From assembly GCF_025244925.1 (NCBI RefSeq), contig NZ_CP104275.1, positions 2,914,001 to 2,978,000 of the forward strand: a stretch of DNA of 64,000 nt, written 5' to 3'. The translations under genes were made by a program, and so were the position numbers. How positions within the stretch are numbered: the stretch's first letter is position 1; each line of letters begins with the position of its first letter. Under the pieces are notes generated by a model. That model was not told where the DNA came from. It made no database searches and saw nothing but the letters and a program-made list of their open reading frames with translations. Source of the stretch: Arthrobacter zhaoxinii. GTDB lineage: Bacteria; Actinomycetota; Actinomycetes; Actinomycetales; Micrococcaceae. Of this stretch, positions 22,027 through 31,745 are shown in pieces.

Positions 22027-24468
22027 ATGGAAACCGGCGTGGAACATCTGGACGTGCTGATCATCGGAGCCGGCCTGAGCGGAATCGGCGCGGCCTGCCG
22101 CCTGCGGCAGGATCATCCCGGCCGTTCCGTGGCCCTGCTGGAATCGCGGAGCCGTTCGGGCGGCACCTGGGATCTGTTCCGGTACCCCGGGATCCGCTCC
22201 GACTCGGACCTGTACACCTTCGGCTATGACTTCCGGCCGTGGCGTGAAGAAAAAGCCATTGCCGACGGTCCCGGCATCCTGCAGTACCTGCAGGACACGG
22301 CTGCGGAGTACGGAGTGGATTCCCTGATCCGCTACCACCACAGGGTCCTCTCGGCGGACTGGTCCAGCCGGGACTCCCGCTGGAGCGTCTCCGTGGAACG
22401 CACCCGGACGCCTGGCCCCGGTCCGGATGGACGACGGCCCGAGCCGGTGGGAACCGGCGAGATCCTGCATCTCACCGCCGGCTGGATCTTCAATGCCGCC
22501 GGGTACTACCGCTACGACGAGGGCTATACCCCGGACATCCCCGGTGCGGAGCGCTTCCCCGGGCGGGTTGTCCATCCGCAGCACTGGCCCGAAGACCTGG
22601 ATGCCGCAGGGAAGCGGATTGCCGTGGTTGGCAGCGGTGCCACCGCGGTGACGCTGGTTCCGGCACTGGCGGAGCTGGGCGCAACGGTGACAATGGTCCA
22701 GCGCACCCCCACCTATATCCTTCCCGTCCCGGCGAAGGATCCGCTGGCCCGGCGGCTGCGCGGCGTCGTCGGCCCCGAACGCACCGGACGGATCATGGCC
22801 GAGGTCAGCGCCCGCCGGCAGCGGGCCATCTGGGTGTTCTGCCAGCGGTGGCCAGCCCTGGCCCGGAAGCTCATCCGCGGCATCCAGTCCCGCGCGGTAC
22901 CGGAGGGATTCGATCTGGACGTGCACCTGAATCCGCCGTACCGGCCCTGGGACCAGCGGCTGTGCGCCGTGCCGGACGGCGATTTCTTCAGTGCCCTGCG
23001 CAGCGGCAACGCAACCGTGGTCACCGGGCGGACCACCGGATTCACTGAAGACGGCCTCCGCCTGGCGTCAGGCGAGGACGTGGCGGCCGACGTCGTCGTG
23101 ACCGCCACGGGCTTCACCGTCCAGATCCTGGGCGGCATGGAACTGCGGCTCGACGGCGTTCCGGTGAACCTGGCCGAACACGTCGCCTACCGCGGTGTCA
23201 TGCTCAGCGGCATCCCCAATATGGCCTTCGCCATCGGCTACACCAACGCTTCCTGGACACTCAAAGTGGGACTGCTGACCCGCTGGTTCTCCCGGCTGCT
23301 GACCCGGATGGATGAGCACGGGCACACCGCTGCGGTGCCCGTGGCGCCGGCCGGCATGCCGACGCGGCCCCTGCTGGACTTCGGTGCCGGGTACGTCCAG
23401 CGCAGCCTGGATTCCCTGCCCCGCCAGGGGACGCAGGCACCATGGCTGATGACCATGAATTTCCTGGCCGACCGCCGGGACCTGCAGAAGGGTGCGCTGG
23501 TGGACGAGCACCTGCACTTCAGCGGCGGCTCCGGCACGGCCGCCGGCCCAAGCGAAGACCAAGTCGAAGACGAAGACCGCTTCGTCACCCTCGAATCCGG
23601 GCTGCGGCTGTGTTACCGGGTCGAAGGGCCCGACGACGGCGAGCCGGTGGTCCTTTTGTCCGGCCTCGGCCTGGACCTGGCGTCGTGGCCGGCGGAATTT
23701 GTGAACGGACTGGTTTCCGCCGGCTACCGCGTCATCCGGCTAGACAACCGGGATGCGGGACGCTCGGACCGGATGCATACCCCCACTCCCACCCTGCTGC
23801 ATCAGGCCCTGGGCCGGCCGACGCCCGGCGCCTACCGGATCGAGGACATGGCCGACGACGTCGCGGGGCTGCTGGATCATCTGCAGGTGGGCCGGGCGCA
23901 TGTGGTGGGGATGTCACTCGGCGGCATGATCGCCCAGTCCGTGGCCGCCCATCATCCGGACCGCGTCCTGACCCTGACCTCCCTTATTTCCACCACCGGA
24001 GCCCGGGACGTGGGTGCGGCAGCCTTCTCCACCAAGCGCCGGTTCGCGGCACGGCCCCCGAGAACCCGTGAGGAGTTCATCCGGGCCCGGGTTGCCATGA
24101 TGCGTCATCTTTCCGGGCGGACCCACCCGGCGGATCCGGTAGCGGAAGCCGAACTGGCCGGCCGGGCCTGGGACCGCGGAGCCTATCCGGACGGCGGGAG
24201 GTCCCGGGCCCGGCAGCTCGGTGCCATCAATGCCTCCGCGGACCGCACCGGGGCCCTGGCCGGAATCCGGGTTCCGACCCTCGTGATCCACGGCGACCGG
24301 GATCCGATTGTGCATCCCAGCGGCGGCGCGGCGACGGCGGCCGCCGTTCCCGGTTCACGGCTGGTCACGATCCCCGGGATGGGCCACTACTTCTCCCCCG
24401 TGGTGGTGCCCGAGCTGCTGAGGCTCGTCACCGGGCATCTGGGTGCCCGCGTGGCGGATTCCGCCTAG
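22027..24468 (+). CDS. Fused Baeyer-Villiger monooxygenase and alpha/beta-hydrolase
   Basis: One 813-residue frame with two enzymes. Residues 1 to about 500 form a class B flavin monooxygenase: FAD motif GAGLSGIG (14-21), the Baeyer-Villiger fingerprint FPGRVVHPQHWP (177-188) and NADPH motif GSGATA (202-207), closest in style to EtaA/MymA enzymes. After a Gly/Ser/Glu-rich linker (about 500-520), residues to 813 form an alpha/beta-hydrolase: nucleophile Ser630 in GMSLGG, Asp759 in HGDRD, His787 in GMGHYF. The first half would turn a ketone into an ester, the second would hydrolyse it to alcohol plus acid. The ATG follows GGGAG. Codon use is uniform through the join, and no frameshift is seen. 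Confidence 0.9.
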   Translation: METGVEHLDVLIIGAGLSGIGAACRLRQDHPGRSVALLESRSRSGGTWDLFRYPGIRSDSDLYTFGYDFRPWREEKAIADGPGILQYLQDTAAEYGVDSLIRYHHRVLSADWSSRDSRWSVSVERTRTPGPGPDGRRPEPVGTGEILHLTAGWIFNAAGYYRYDEGYTPDIPGAERFPGRVVHPQHWPEDLDAAGKRIAVVGSGATAVTLVPALAELGATVTMVQRTPTYILPVPAKDPLARRLRGVVGPERTGRIMAEVSARRQRAIWVFCQRWPALARKLIRGIQSRAVPEGFDLDVHLNPPYRPWDQRLCAVPDGDFFSALRSGNATVVTGRTTGFTEDGLRLASGEDVAADVVVTATGFTVQILGGMELRLDGVPVNLAEHVAYRGVMLSGIPNMAFAIGYTNASWTLKVGLLTRWFSRLLTRMDEHGHTAAVPVAPAGMPTRPLLDFGAGYVQRSLDSLPRQGTQAPWLMTMNFLADRRDLQKGALVDEHLHFSGGSGTAAGPSEDQVEDEDRFVTLESGLRLCYRVEGPDDGEPVVLLSGLGLDLASWPAEFVNGLVSAGYRVIRLDNRDAGRSDRMHTPTPTLLHQALGRPTPGAYRIEDMADDVAGLLDHLQVGRAHVVGMSLGGMIAQSVAAHHPDRVLTLTSLISTTGARDVGAAAFSTKRRFAARPPRTREEFIRARVAMMRHLSGRTHPADPVAEAELAGRAWDRGAYPDGGRSRARQLGAINASADRTGALAGIRVPTLVIHGDRDPIVHPSGGAATAAAVPGSRLVTIPGMGHYFSPVVVPELLRLVTGHLGARVADSA

Positions 24469-24731
24469 CTGCCCATGCCCGGCCGGACCGGAACGAAATC
24501 GATCTTGTTGGCGGCGCTGAAAGCCTTTTTCGGCCTGCGGGAGAAACCCTTGGCGTCCAGTCCGTTCTTTTCGCGGAAAACGGCAACGGCGTCGTCATAG
24601 GCCTTATTCAGGACGGCGCCGGTGAGCACTTCGCTGCTGCCGTCGGTGAACGTGACGTTGACGGAAAGGGATTCGGGGAGGTGCCGGTCCATGCGAATGA
24701 AGCCGTCAGTGTCCTGCGCAAAAGTGATCAA
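24465..24731 (-). CDS. Hypothetical 88-residue protein
   Basis: Small acidic/basic mixed protein without membrane segment or signal peptide; I do not recognise the family. It has a strand-rich first half (SLSVNVTFTDGSSEVL) and a basic C-terminal half (SRRPKKAFSAANKIDFVP). TTG at 24731 with AAAGGCGGA before it is the likely start; an internal ATG 13 codons later is possible. The stop overlaps the monooxygenase stop tail-to-tail. Regular codon use with high third-position GC supports a real gene. Confidence 0.6.
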   Translation of the reverse strand: MITFAQDTDGFIRMDRHLPESLSVNVTFTDGSSEVLTGAVLNKAYDDAVAVFREKNGLDAKGFSRRPKKAFSAANKIDFVPVRPGMGS

Positions 24732-24846
24732 GGGGGTCCGCCTTTAGTAAATGGTGAACCTCCAGTCTTCCCTATCCTTTGGCAGCGGCGGTACAGGGTG
24801 CAGCCGGCCGACGGCGGTCCTGGAACGGGATGTCACTGCTCCGGGT

Positions 24847-24852
24847 GAGAAT
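24847..24852 (+). promoter_or_regulatory. -10 hexamer of a leaderless promoter (polymerase-like gene)
   Basis: GAGAAT, six bases before the ATG at 24859; no good ribosome-binding site. Confidence 0.5.
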
Positions 24853-24858
24853 AGAAGC

Positions 24859-26562
24859 ATGTACATCGTCCTCGCACCCCGCCCCGCAGCACGGGAAGAG
24901 GACGACACCTGGACCCTGCAGGAAACCGACGGCGCAGGCGCGCCGTCGGCACCCGCCGTCGTTATTACCCCCGACCGGCTGGCCGCCGCCGTCCGGCACT
25001 ACGAACACCGGCCCGTCCGCTGGGTCTGGGAATCGGCCCGCGGCGTCTATTCCCGTCTGCTGGCCGCCGGACTCACCGTGGAACGGTGCCACGACCTCGC
25101 ACTGGTCCGGGGCATCCTCCGGTTCGCCGCGTCCGTGCCTCCGACGCCCTACATCGAAAAGCTGCGCACGGAGGAGCCTGCGGAAGATCCGGCACCCCGG
25201 CAGCTGCTGCCGGTCCAGCACTCCCCGGACCAGACCTCCATCTTCGACACCCTCGGCGCTCCGGACGGCCCCGGACCGCAGCAACGCACGGCCGCGGAGC
25301 TCGCCGCCGAACTGGCGGACCAGCTGGACGCGATCGCCCGCTCGGAATCCCCGGCGAAACTGAACCTGCTGGCCGCAGCCGAATCCACCGGCGGGATGAT
25401 CGCCGTGGAAATGGAAAACTCCGGCATCCCCTGGCGCCGGGACATCCACGAGGCACTGCTGCGCAACTCCCTCGGTCCGCGTCCGCCGGAAGGCCAGCGG
25501 CCCGAAAAACTGGAACAGCTCGTTGCGGAGATGCGCCGGCTGCTCGGCAACCCCGGCTTCACTCCGGACTCCCCGCAGGAGCTGCTGCGGGCGCTGCACC
25601 GCGCCGGCATTGAGGTCCGCAGCACCCGCTCCTGGGAGCTGCAGCAGCATCACCATCCCGTCATCGAGCCGCTGCTGGAATACAAGAAGCTGTCCCGGCT
25701 CCTGACCGCCAACGGCTGGGCCTGGCTGGACGCCTGGGTGGACGGCGGCCGCTTCCGTCCCGAGTACGTGGTGGGTGGTGTGGTGTCCGGGCGCTGGGCC
25801 TCCCGCGGCGGCGGAGCACTCCAGATTCCCAAAACCGTCCGCGATGCCGTCCGGCCGGATCCCGGACACCGGCTGATCGTGGCCGACGCCGCGCAGCTGG
25901 AACCCCGGGTCCTGGCGGCGCTGGGGCAGGACAATGCGCTCGCCGCCGCGGCCCGCGGCAAGGACCTGTACCAGGGCATCGCCGACCGCAGTTTCGACGG
26001 CGACCGGGCCAAGGCGAAAATGGCGATGCTCGGCGCCATGTACGGCGCCACCAGCGGGGAATCCGGCCGGCTGATGCCGGTGCTGACCCGCGCCTATCCC
26101 CAGGCCATCGGCGTGGTGGAGCGCGGCGCCCGGGCGGGTGAAGCCGGGCAGGTGGTCAGCAGCCACCTGGGCCGCAGCTGCCCGCCCGTCTCGGAACGGT
26201 GGAAACGCGCCCAGCAGAGCACCACCGCCGAAGAACAACGCCGCGCGGATTCCCTCGCCCGGTCCCAGGGCCGGTTCACCCGCAACTTCGTGGTCCAGGC
26301 GACGGCCGCGGAATGGGCGCTGTGCTGGCTGGCGGAGATCCGACGGCGGCTGCGCGCGGCGTCGTTGTCCTCGCCCGCCGGCGAGCTGGTGTTTTTCCTG
26401 CATGACGAGGTCATGCTGCATGTGCCCGCCGACCGCGTCGAGGAGGTCGGGGCGCTGGTGACGGAGGCAGCGTCGGCAGCCACTCGGCTGCTGTTCGGAC
26501 AGATCCCGCTGGAGTTCCCGGTGGTTGCAGTTGCCGTCGACTCCTACGCGGACGCCAAATAG
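24859..26562 (+). CDS. Family A DNA polymerase-like protein (bifunctional 3'-5' exonuclease/polymerase type)
   Basis: A 567-residue relative of the Klenow fragment found in many Actinobacteria next to full PolA. Polymerase motif A reads LIVADAAQLEPRVLAAL (canonical DYSQIELR, here with Ala-Ala after Asp), motif B AKAKMAMLGAMYGATSG, and motif C FFLHDEVMLHVP is intact. The N-terminal 250 residues correspond to a shortened, divergent exonuclease domain in which I cannot identify the usual DxE residues. There is no 5' nuclease domain. A role in DNA repair is likely by family, not demonstrated. The start at ATG 24859 is leaderless-type. It is convergent with the NUDIX gene eight bases downstream. 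Confidence 0.87.
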   Translation: MYIVLAPRPAAREEDDTWTLQETDGAGAPSAPAVVITPDRLAAAVRHYEHRPVRWVWESARGVYSRLLAAGLTVERCHDLALVRGILRFAASVPPTPYIEKLRTEEPAEDPAPRQLLPVQHSPDQTSIFDTLGAPDGPGPQQRTAAELAAELADQLDAIARSESPAKLNLLAAAESTGGMIAVEMENSGIPWRRDIHEALLRNSLGPRPPEGQRPEKLEQLVAEMRRLLGNPGFTPDSPQELLRALHRAGIEVRSTRSWELQQHHHPVIEPLLEYKKLSRLLTANGWAWLDAWVDGGRFRPEYVVGGVVSGRWASRGGGALQIPKTVRDAVRPDPGHRLIVADAAQLEPRVLAALGQDNALAAAARGKDLYQGIADRSFDGDRAKAKMAMLGAMYGATSGESGRLMPVLTRAYPQAIGVVERGARAGEAGQVVSSHLGRSCPPVSERWKRAQQSTTAEEQRRADSLARSQGRFTRNFVVQATAAEWALCWLAEIRRRLRAASLSSPAGELVFFLHDEVMLHVPADRVEEVGALVTEAASAATRLLFGQIPLEFPVVAVAVDSYADAK

Positions 26563-26569
26563 TGCCCGC

Positions 26570-27247
26570 TCAGAGCGTGGGCACGATCTCCCGGCTCTGA
26601 TCCCACGGCTGCGTCCAGCCGAGCTCATCGAGCAGGCCCGCGAGGATGATGCCGGTGAATCCCCACACCAGCACCCCGTTCACCAGGAAGGCAGGGGTCC
26701 GGGGCGCACCTTTTCGGCCCGGCAGGACCGCGGTGCGCCGGTTTTCCGGATTGAGCAGGTCCGCGACGGGAACCCGGAATACGGACGCCGATTCCCCGTA
26801 GTCCACCACGTCCACGGGGGTGGGTTTGTCCCACCAGCCTAGGACGGGAGTGACCAGGAAGTTGCTGACCGGCAATCCGATCGGCGGCAGGGCACCGAGG
26901 ACCCGGACGCCGGCCGGGTCCAGCCCGGTTTCCTCCCGGGCCTCCCGCAGGGCAGCATCCACCACCGTGGCATCCCCGGCATCCACCGAGCCGCCGGGGA
27001 AGGCTACCTGGCCGGGATGGTCATTGAGGGTCGCCGCCCGTTCGATCAGCAGCACGTCGACGTCGCCCGGCACGGCGTCGGCGGAAAAGTCGGCAGGGCG
27101 GGTGTCCAGGACACCGAAGAGAATCAGCACCGCGGCCGGACGCGCCGTGGCCGGATCCACGCTCCGGCGCAGCTGGGCTATGTGGGTGTTGAACGCTGCT
27201 GCTCCGGCGCCGGCAGCCAGGGCTTCGAGGTCCGTGAGTGCGCTCAC
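26570..27247 (-). CDS. NUDIX hydrolase, coenzyme A diphosphatase type
   Basis: A 225-residue NUDIX enzyme. The CoA-specific pattern precedes the box ([20 protein letters not shown]), then the catalytic helix [14 protein letters not shown] (REUxEExGU). The N-terminal extension and C-terminal tail fit the NudL/PCD1-type CoA pyrophosphatases. GTG 27247 overlaps the nth stop as GTGA, so nth and this gene are coupled. The same nth-NUDIX pair is found in mycobacteria (Rv3674c, Rv3672c). Confidence 0.88.
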   Translation of the reverse strand: MSALTDLEALAAGAGAAAFNTHIAQLRRSVDPATARPAAVLILFGVLDTRPADFSADAVPGDVDVLLIERAATLNDHPGQVAFPGGSVDAGDATVVDAALREAREETGLDPAGVRVLGALPPIGLPVSNFLVTPVLGWWDKPTPVDVVDYGESASVFRVPVADLLNPENRRTAVLPGRKGAPRTPAFLVNGVLVWGFTGIILAGLLDELGWTQPWDQSREIVPTL

Positions 27248-28041
27248 GCTTCGAGCCCGTAGCCGGCGGCCCGCAGCTGGGCACGGGTTTCCGCGGCCAT
27301 CATCCGGGCGTGGAGTTCCTCGCGCCCGGGAGCGAGTTCGTACTTGAGCAGCTTCCGTGCCTTCTCCGGATCGGTCTCGCCTTCGCCGTAGGAAGGGCAG
27401 AGCTGGGCCACGGGGCAGGCGCCGCAGGCAGGCTTTTTGGCGTGGCAGACCCGCCGGCCGTGGAACACCACCCGGTTGGACAGCGGCGTCCAGTCCTTCG
27501 GTTCGAAGAGCGCCGCGACGTCCTCCTCCACCTTCACCGGGTCCGTAGCCGTGGTCCAGCCGAACCGGCGGGACAGCCGCCCGAAGTGGGTGTCCACCGT
27601 GATGCCGGGAACGCCGAACGCATTGCCGAGCACCACGTTGGCGGTCTTTCGCCCGACGCCCGGGAGGGTGACCAGGTCCTCGAGCCGGTTCGGCACCTCG
27701 CCGTCGAACTCGTCGACCAGGCGGGTGGACAGCGCCTTGATGCTGGCCGCTTTGGCCCGGAAGAACCCGGTGGGCCGGATGATTTCCTGCAGTGTCTCTT
27801 CGTCCGCCTCGGCCATCGCCTTGGGGTCGGGGTAGCGGGCAAACAGGACGGGTGTCACGGCGTTGACCCGGATGTCGGTGGTCTGCGCGGAAAGGACAGT
27901 GGCCACCAGCAGCTCAAACGCGTTGGTGAAGTCCAGCTCTGCAACGGCATAGGGATAAACCTCCCCGAGCATCCGGTTGATGCGCCGTGCCCGCCGTTTC
28001 ACTGCAAGGAGGGACGGATCGCTGCCGGTTGCCTTTGCCAC
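27244..28041 (-). CDS. nth: Endonuclease III
   Basis: Bifunctional DNA glycosylase/AP lyase for oxidised pyrimidines, 265 residues. The helix-hairpin-helix [18 protein letters not shown] holds the catalytic Lys, and [14 protein letters not shown] the catalytic Asp. Four cysteines in C-x6-C-x2-C-x5-C spacing ([17 protein letters not shown]) bind the 4Fe-4S cluster. The GTG start at 28041 has AGAAGGA nine bases upstream. First gene of a two-gene unit with the NUDIX hydrolase. Confidence 0.96.
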   Translation of the reverse strand: MAKATGSDPSLLAVKRRARRINRMLGEVYPYAVAELDFTNAFELLVATVLSAQTTDIRVNAVTPVLFARYPDPKAMAEADEETLQEIIRPTGFFRAKAASIKALSTRLVDEFDGEVPNRLEDLVTLPGVGRKTANVVLGNAFGVPGITVDTHFGRLSRRFGWTTATDPVKVEEDVAALFEPKDWTPLSNRVVFHGRRVCHAKKPACGACPVAQLCPSYGEGETDPEKARKLLKYELAPGREELHARMMAAETRAQLRAAGYGLEA

Positions 28042-28097
28042 TGCTGGAAGTCCTTCTACTGACGGTTGGTGCTGCTGATGGCCGCTGGTGAAACGGA

Positions 28098-29351
28098 CTA
28101 CTGGTCGGCGTCGACGCGCTCGATGTTGCTGAGGTCGCGCAGGACACCGATGCGTCCCGTGCGCTTGTCCTGGACGAGGAATTCGTCGCCGCGGTCCTCG
28201 AGTCCCAGCTCCCAGTCACCCGGCTGGAACATAAACAGCGGGAGGCCGGTGCGCTCATCGACAATCTGGCGGGGGGTGCCTACGGCAAACCAGAAGGCCT
28301 CCACCACTGCCTCGTCGCGGGTAGCGGTAATCGGTTCCGAGTTGCCGGCCTCCGCTTCGTGGGCGCCTGCTGCGGAAACCGCGTGGCTGCCTGCGTCGCG
28401 GACCACCGGATTCACAGTGGTGGCGGCCATGGGCTCTTCAGTCTGCATACCGGCGGCAGGCGTAGCAGTGGGTTGGGCCGAGGTGGCCGGCGACGGCACC
28501 GCCGGGGCTACCTGGGTGGCCGGAGCCGACTCGGGCTGGGCCGAGGTGGCCGGGGCTGCCGCGGAGGCGCCGGCAGCGGGGGTTCCGACGACGGCGGTGC
28601 CGCCCGGAGCGGACACCTCTGCACCGTCCTGCACAGGTGCGTCATGCACGGTTGTGCCGGCGTCGTTGCTGCGGCGAAGCGGGTTGGTGAAACGGCGGCT
28701 GCCACCGGCGTTGTCCGTGTCCGTGTCCGACTTCGGTTCCGGCTTCGGGCGGGCCGGGCGCGGGCGCAGCGGCAGGGCGTTGCGGGCCGTCAGGGCGGCG
28801 GGGGCTTCGGGGCGGTTCCGGAATTCCCGGGCAAAGAACGGGAGGTGGGGAGCCAGCGTGGTGGACACCAGCAGGCCCAGGGAACCGATCAGGGCGACCA
28901 TCGCGCCGACGCTGAAGTCGGTGACGGTCTGGAGGAAGAAGAAGGCCACGGCCAGCACGGCGGTGACGGAAGCGAACTGGTCCAGGGAAAGCGAGCCGAT
29001 TCGGGGCTTCATCCCCGGGGCAAGGCGGCGGCCGGCAAACAGCCCGGCAACCAGCAGCGGCAGGAGGATCCCGATCCCCACGAAGAACAGCGGGAACGCG
29101 TTCCAGAGATTGAAGTCCTCTTCGAAGCCAAGCCCGGTCACGGTGAAGAAGGGCAGGATGCTGCCCACGAGCATCACGAGCACGGAGATTCCCACTACGG
29201 TGTCGCGCAGCCCGAAGGGGCCCACGAGGGCCATCTGGTCTCCGGCAGCCGGTGCTGCCTGCACGCCGTTGTCTGCTGCGGAGGGATGTCCGCCGGCTTC
29301 CGAAGATCCGGCCACAGTGCGGGCCTCGTTTTCAACAGGGGGGTTGTTCAT
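28098..29351 (-). CDS. Membrane protein with long Ala/Pro-rich linker, unknown function
   Basis: 417 residues, family not recognised. Four predicted membrane helices lie between about 45 and 165 ([64 protein letters not shown]). A long disordered region follows (about 175-350) with repeats of ATSAQPxxxPAT. A compact C-terminal domain ends the protein ([58 protein letters not shown]), probably cytosolic and strand-rich. I start at ATG 29351, which has GGAG six bases before; an ATG twelve bases earlier lacks that. It lies between nth and the acs promoter region. Confidence 0.8.
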   Translation of the reverse strand: MNNPPVENEARTVAGSSEAGGHPSAADNGVQAAPAAGDQMALVGPFGLRDTVVGISVLVMLVGSILPFFTVTGLGFEEDFNLWNAFPLFFVGIGILLPLLVAGLFAGRRLAPGMKPRIGSLSLDQFASVTAVLAVAFFFLQTVTDFSVGAMVALIGSLGLLVSTTLAPHLPFFAREFRNRPEAPAALTARNALPLRPRPARPKPEPKSDTDTDNAGGSRRFTNPLRRSNDAGTTVHDAPVQDGAEVSAPGGTAVVGTPAAGASAAAPATSAQPESAPATQVAPAVPSPATSAQPTATPAAGMQTEEPMAATTVNPVVRDAGSHAVSAAGAHEAEAGNSEPITATRDEAVVEAFWFAVGTPRQIVDERTGLPLFMFQPGDWELGLEDRGDEFLVQDKRTGRIGVLRDLSNIERVDADQ

Positions 29352-29512
29352 ACTGATCTCCATTCACGACCGCCGTTCCATGACGCAGCTGGTGCGCGCC
29401 GGAACCGGAGGCCGCATCTACGGTACGTAGGCGGTTGCTTCCTTCTGACAGCCTAATCAACGACGGCGAGGCACACTAGCGCAGCGGCGGCGCGTCCCGG
29501 CGGCGTGACATA

Positions 29513-29559
29513 CCGCTCACCGCATAATCGCACCGTTTTGCAACCGATTATGTGAGCGG
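29513..29559. promoter_or_regulatory. Inverted repeat upstream of acs
   Basis: Arms CCGCTCAC-CGC-ATAATCG (29513-29530) and CGATTATGTGAGCGG (29545-29559) pair over 15 bases with a three-base bulge and a 14-base loop. It lies in the middle of the 300-base gap between the membrane protein and acs and overlaps the CRP-like site. Confidence 0.5.
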
Positions 29560-29566
29560 GGACACA
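29551..29566. promoter_or_regulatory. GlxR/CRP-like binding site before acs
   Basis: TGTGAGCGGGGACACA matches the CRP/GlxR consensus TGTGA-N6-TCACA with one mismatch. It is 88 bases upstream of the acs start, and a Crp-type regulator is encoded in the same window (37128-37805). Confidence 0.45.
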
Positions 29567-29653
29567 GCGGCGTAAATCCGGCGATAGGGTGGTTGGCAGC
29601 CATGCACGATTCCCCAAGTGATGGATTTTGAAGCGAAGTGAAAGGGTTCAACC

Positions 29654-31642
29654 ATGTCTGATCAGTCCCCTGCAAAGAAGCACGGAGACGCCTTCGAGAA
29701 CCTGCTGCATGAAAGCCGAAGCTTCCCGCCGAGCGCCGAATTCGCAGCATCAGCGGTGGCCAAGCCGTCGCTGTACGAGGAAGCGGCAGCCGACGGCCCC
29801 GAGTTCTGGGCCCGCCAGGCCCGGGACATCCTGACCTGGGACCAGGACTTCACCCAGGCGCTGGACTGGAGTGATGCACCGTTCGCCAAGTGGTTCGTGG
29901 GGGGCACCCTGAACGCCGCCTACAACGCCCTGGACCGGCATGTGGAAGAGGGCCGCGGAGACCGCGTGGCGATTTACTTCGAGGGCGAACCCGGGGATAC
30001 GCGTACCTATACCTATGCGCAGCTGACTGAAGAGGTCAAGAAAGCCGCCAACGCCTTCGAATCCCTGGGCGTCCACAAGGGCGACCGCGTTGCGGTGTAC
30101 CTGCCGATGATCCCCGAAGCCGTCATCACCATGCTGGCCTGCGCCCGGATCGGCGCCGTGCACTCGGTGGTCTTCGGCGGGTTCTCCGCCGATGCCCTGC
30201 GCAGCCGGATCGACGACGCCGAGGCGAAGCTCGTCGTCACGGCGGACGGCTCCTACCGCCGCGGCAAGCCCAGTGCGCTCAAGCCCGCCGTGGATGAAGC
30301 CCTCGCCAAGGACGGGCACACCGTCGAAAACGTAGTGGTGGTCCGCCGCAACGGCGAGCCCGTTCAGTGGAACGACGGTCTGGACCGCTGGTGGCACGAC
30401 GTCGTGGACACGGCAAGCGCCGACCACACGGCTGTGGCCCATGACTCCGAGCACCCGCTGTTCATCCTCTATACCTCCGGCACCACGGGAAAGCCCAAGG
30501 GCATCCTGCACACCACCGGCGGCTTCCTCACGCAGACGGCGTTCACGCACCGGAACACCTTCGACCTGCACCCCGAAACAGACGTGTACTGGTGCACCGC
30601 CGACATCGGCTGGGTCACGGGCCACAGTTACGTGACGTACGCTCCCCTGGTCAACGGAGCCACCCAGCTGATCTACGAAGGCACTCCGGATACCCCGCAC
30701 CAGGGCCGCTGGTGGGAGCTGGTGGAGAAATACAAGGTGTCCATCCTCTACACCGCCCCCACCGCCATCCGTACCTGCATGAAGTGGGGCCGGGACATTC
30801 CGCAGAAGTTCAACCTCGATTCCATCCGGGTGCTGGGGTCCGTGGGTGAACCCATCAACCCGGAGGCCTGGATGTGGTACCGGCAGGTCATCGGCGGCAA
30901 CGGCGGCAAGAAGGAAAACCCCGCCCCCATTGTGGACACCTGGTGGCAGACGGAAACCGGCGGTCACATGATCGCACCGATGCCGGGCATTACGGCCACC
31001 AAGCCGGGCTCGGCCCAGGTGGCTGTACCGGGCATTTCCGTGGACGTGGTGGATGAGATGGGCGAATCGGTCCCCAACGGCTCCGGCGGCTTCCTGGTGG
31101 TCAAGGAACCCTGGCCGTCCATGCTGCGCGGTATCTGGGGAGACCCGGAACGCTTCAAGGAGACCTACTGGTCCCGGTTCGACAACATGTACTTCGCCGG
31201 CGACGGCGCCAAGAAGGACGAGGACGGCGACATCTGGCTGCTCGGCCGCGTGGATGACGTTATGAACGTTTCCGGCCACCGGCTGTCCACCACGGAAATC
31301 GAATCCGCCCTCGTCAGCCACCCGTCGGTCGCGGAAGCCGCCGTCGTCGGCGCTGCTGACGAGACCACGGGCGAGGCCGTGGTGGCGTTCGTGATCCTGC
31401 GCGGCAGCGCGAAGGACGACGACGACATTGTCACCACCCTGCGCAACCACGTCGGCAAGGAGATCGGCCCGATCGCGAAGCCGCGGCACATCCTGGTGGT
31501 TCCCGAACTGCCGAAGACCCGCAGCGGCAAAATCATGCGCCGTCTGCTCAAGGACGTGGCCGAGGGCCGCGAGGCCGGCGACTCGAGCACGCTCGCGGAC
31601 AATACGGTGATGCAGCAGATCGCGGCTTCCCTCAAGAAGTAG
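29654..31642 (+). CDS. acs: Acetyl-CoA synthetase (acetate-CoA ligase)
   Basis: Converts acetate, ATP and CoA to acetyl-CoA; 662 residues, full length. Key motifs: [14 protein letters not shown], the AMP-binding loop [45 protein letters not shown], the hinge region [22 protein letters not shown], and the C-terminal [13 protein letters not shown] with the Lys that is acetylated in regulated enzymes. ATG 29654 has AAAGGG before it. A CRP-like site and an inverted repeat lie upstream; a strong terminator follows. Confidence 0.98.
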   Translation: MSDQSPAKKHGDAFENLLHESRSFPPSAEFAASAVAKPSLYEEAAADGPEFWARQARDILTWDQDFTQALDWSDAPFAKWFVGGTLNAAYNALDRHVEEGRGDRVAIYFEGEPGDTRTYTYAQLTEEVKKAANAFESLGVHKGDRVAVYLPMIPEAVITMLACARIGAVHSVVFGGFSADALRSRIDDAEAKLVVTADGSYRRGKPSALKPAVDEALAKDGHTVENVVVVRRNGEPVQWNDGLDRWWHDVVDTASADHTAVAHDSEHPLFILYTSGTTGKPKGILHTTGGFLTQTAFTHRNTFDLHPETDVYWCTADIGWVTGHSYVTYAPLVNGATQLIYEGTPDTPHQGRWWELVEKYKVSILYTAPTAIRTCMKWGRDIPQKFNLDSIRVLGSVGEPINPEAWMWYRQVIGGNGGKKENPAPIVDTWWQTETGGHMIAPMPGITATKPGSAQVAVPGISVDVVDEMGESVPNGSGGFLVVKEPWPSMLRGIWGDPERFKETYWSRFDNMYFAGDGAKKDEDGDIWLLGRVDDVMNVSGHRLSTTEIESALVSHPSVAEAAVVGAADETTGEAVVAFVILRGSAKDDDDIVTTLRNHVGKEIGPIAKPRHILVVPELPKTRSGKIMRRLLKDVAEGREAGDSSTLADNTVMQQIAASLKK

Positions 31643-31677
31643 GCACCGCGAAGTAGGCACAGCGAAGTAAGTACAGC
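31636..31677 (+). repeat. 14-bp tandem repeat, three copies, across the acs stop
   Basis: AAGTAGGCACCGCG, AAGTAGGCACAGCG and AAGTAAGTACAGCA follow each other directly; the first copy contains the stop codon. Confidence 0.7.
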
Positions 31678-31688
31678 ACCAAACGGCA

Positions 31689-31727
31689 GCAGGTGCCGCC
31701 CCCTTGCCGGGGGCGGCACCTGCTTTC
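31689..31727. terminator. Bidirectional intrinsic terminator (acs / ohr)
   Basis: Perfect 15-base stem GCAGGTGCCGCCCCC / GGGGGCGGCACCTGC with a five-base loop, followed by TTT. It lies between the convergent acs and ohr genes. Confidence 0.9.
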
Positions 31728-31745
31728 TGCTATTGGAGCTGGACC

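Noticed and set aside
24772-26628. 618-codon minus-strand frame opposite the polymerase-like gene
   Set aside because: Shadow; low-complexity composition and overlap with the NUDIX gene end.
28450-28620. DNA repeats in the linker of the unknown membrane protein as a mobile element
   Set aside because: They follow the reading frame and code for Ala/Pro-rich disorder, as usual for low-complexity linkers.
29750-31660. 636-codon open frame on the minus strand opposite acs
   Set aside because: Antisense shadow caused by high third-position GC; composition is Gly/Val/His-rich with no motifs, while the plus strand is a textbook acs.
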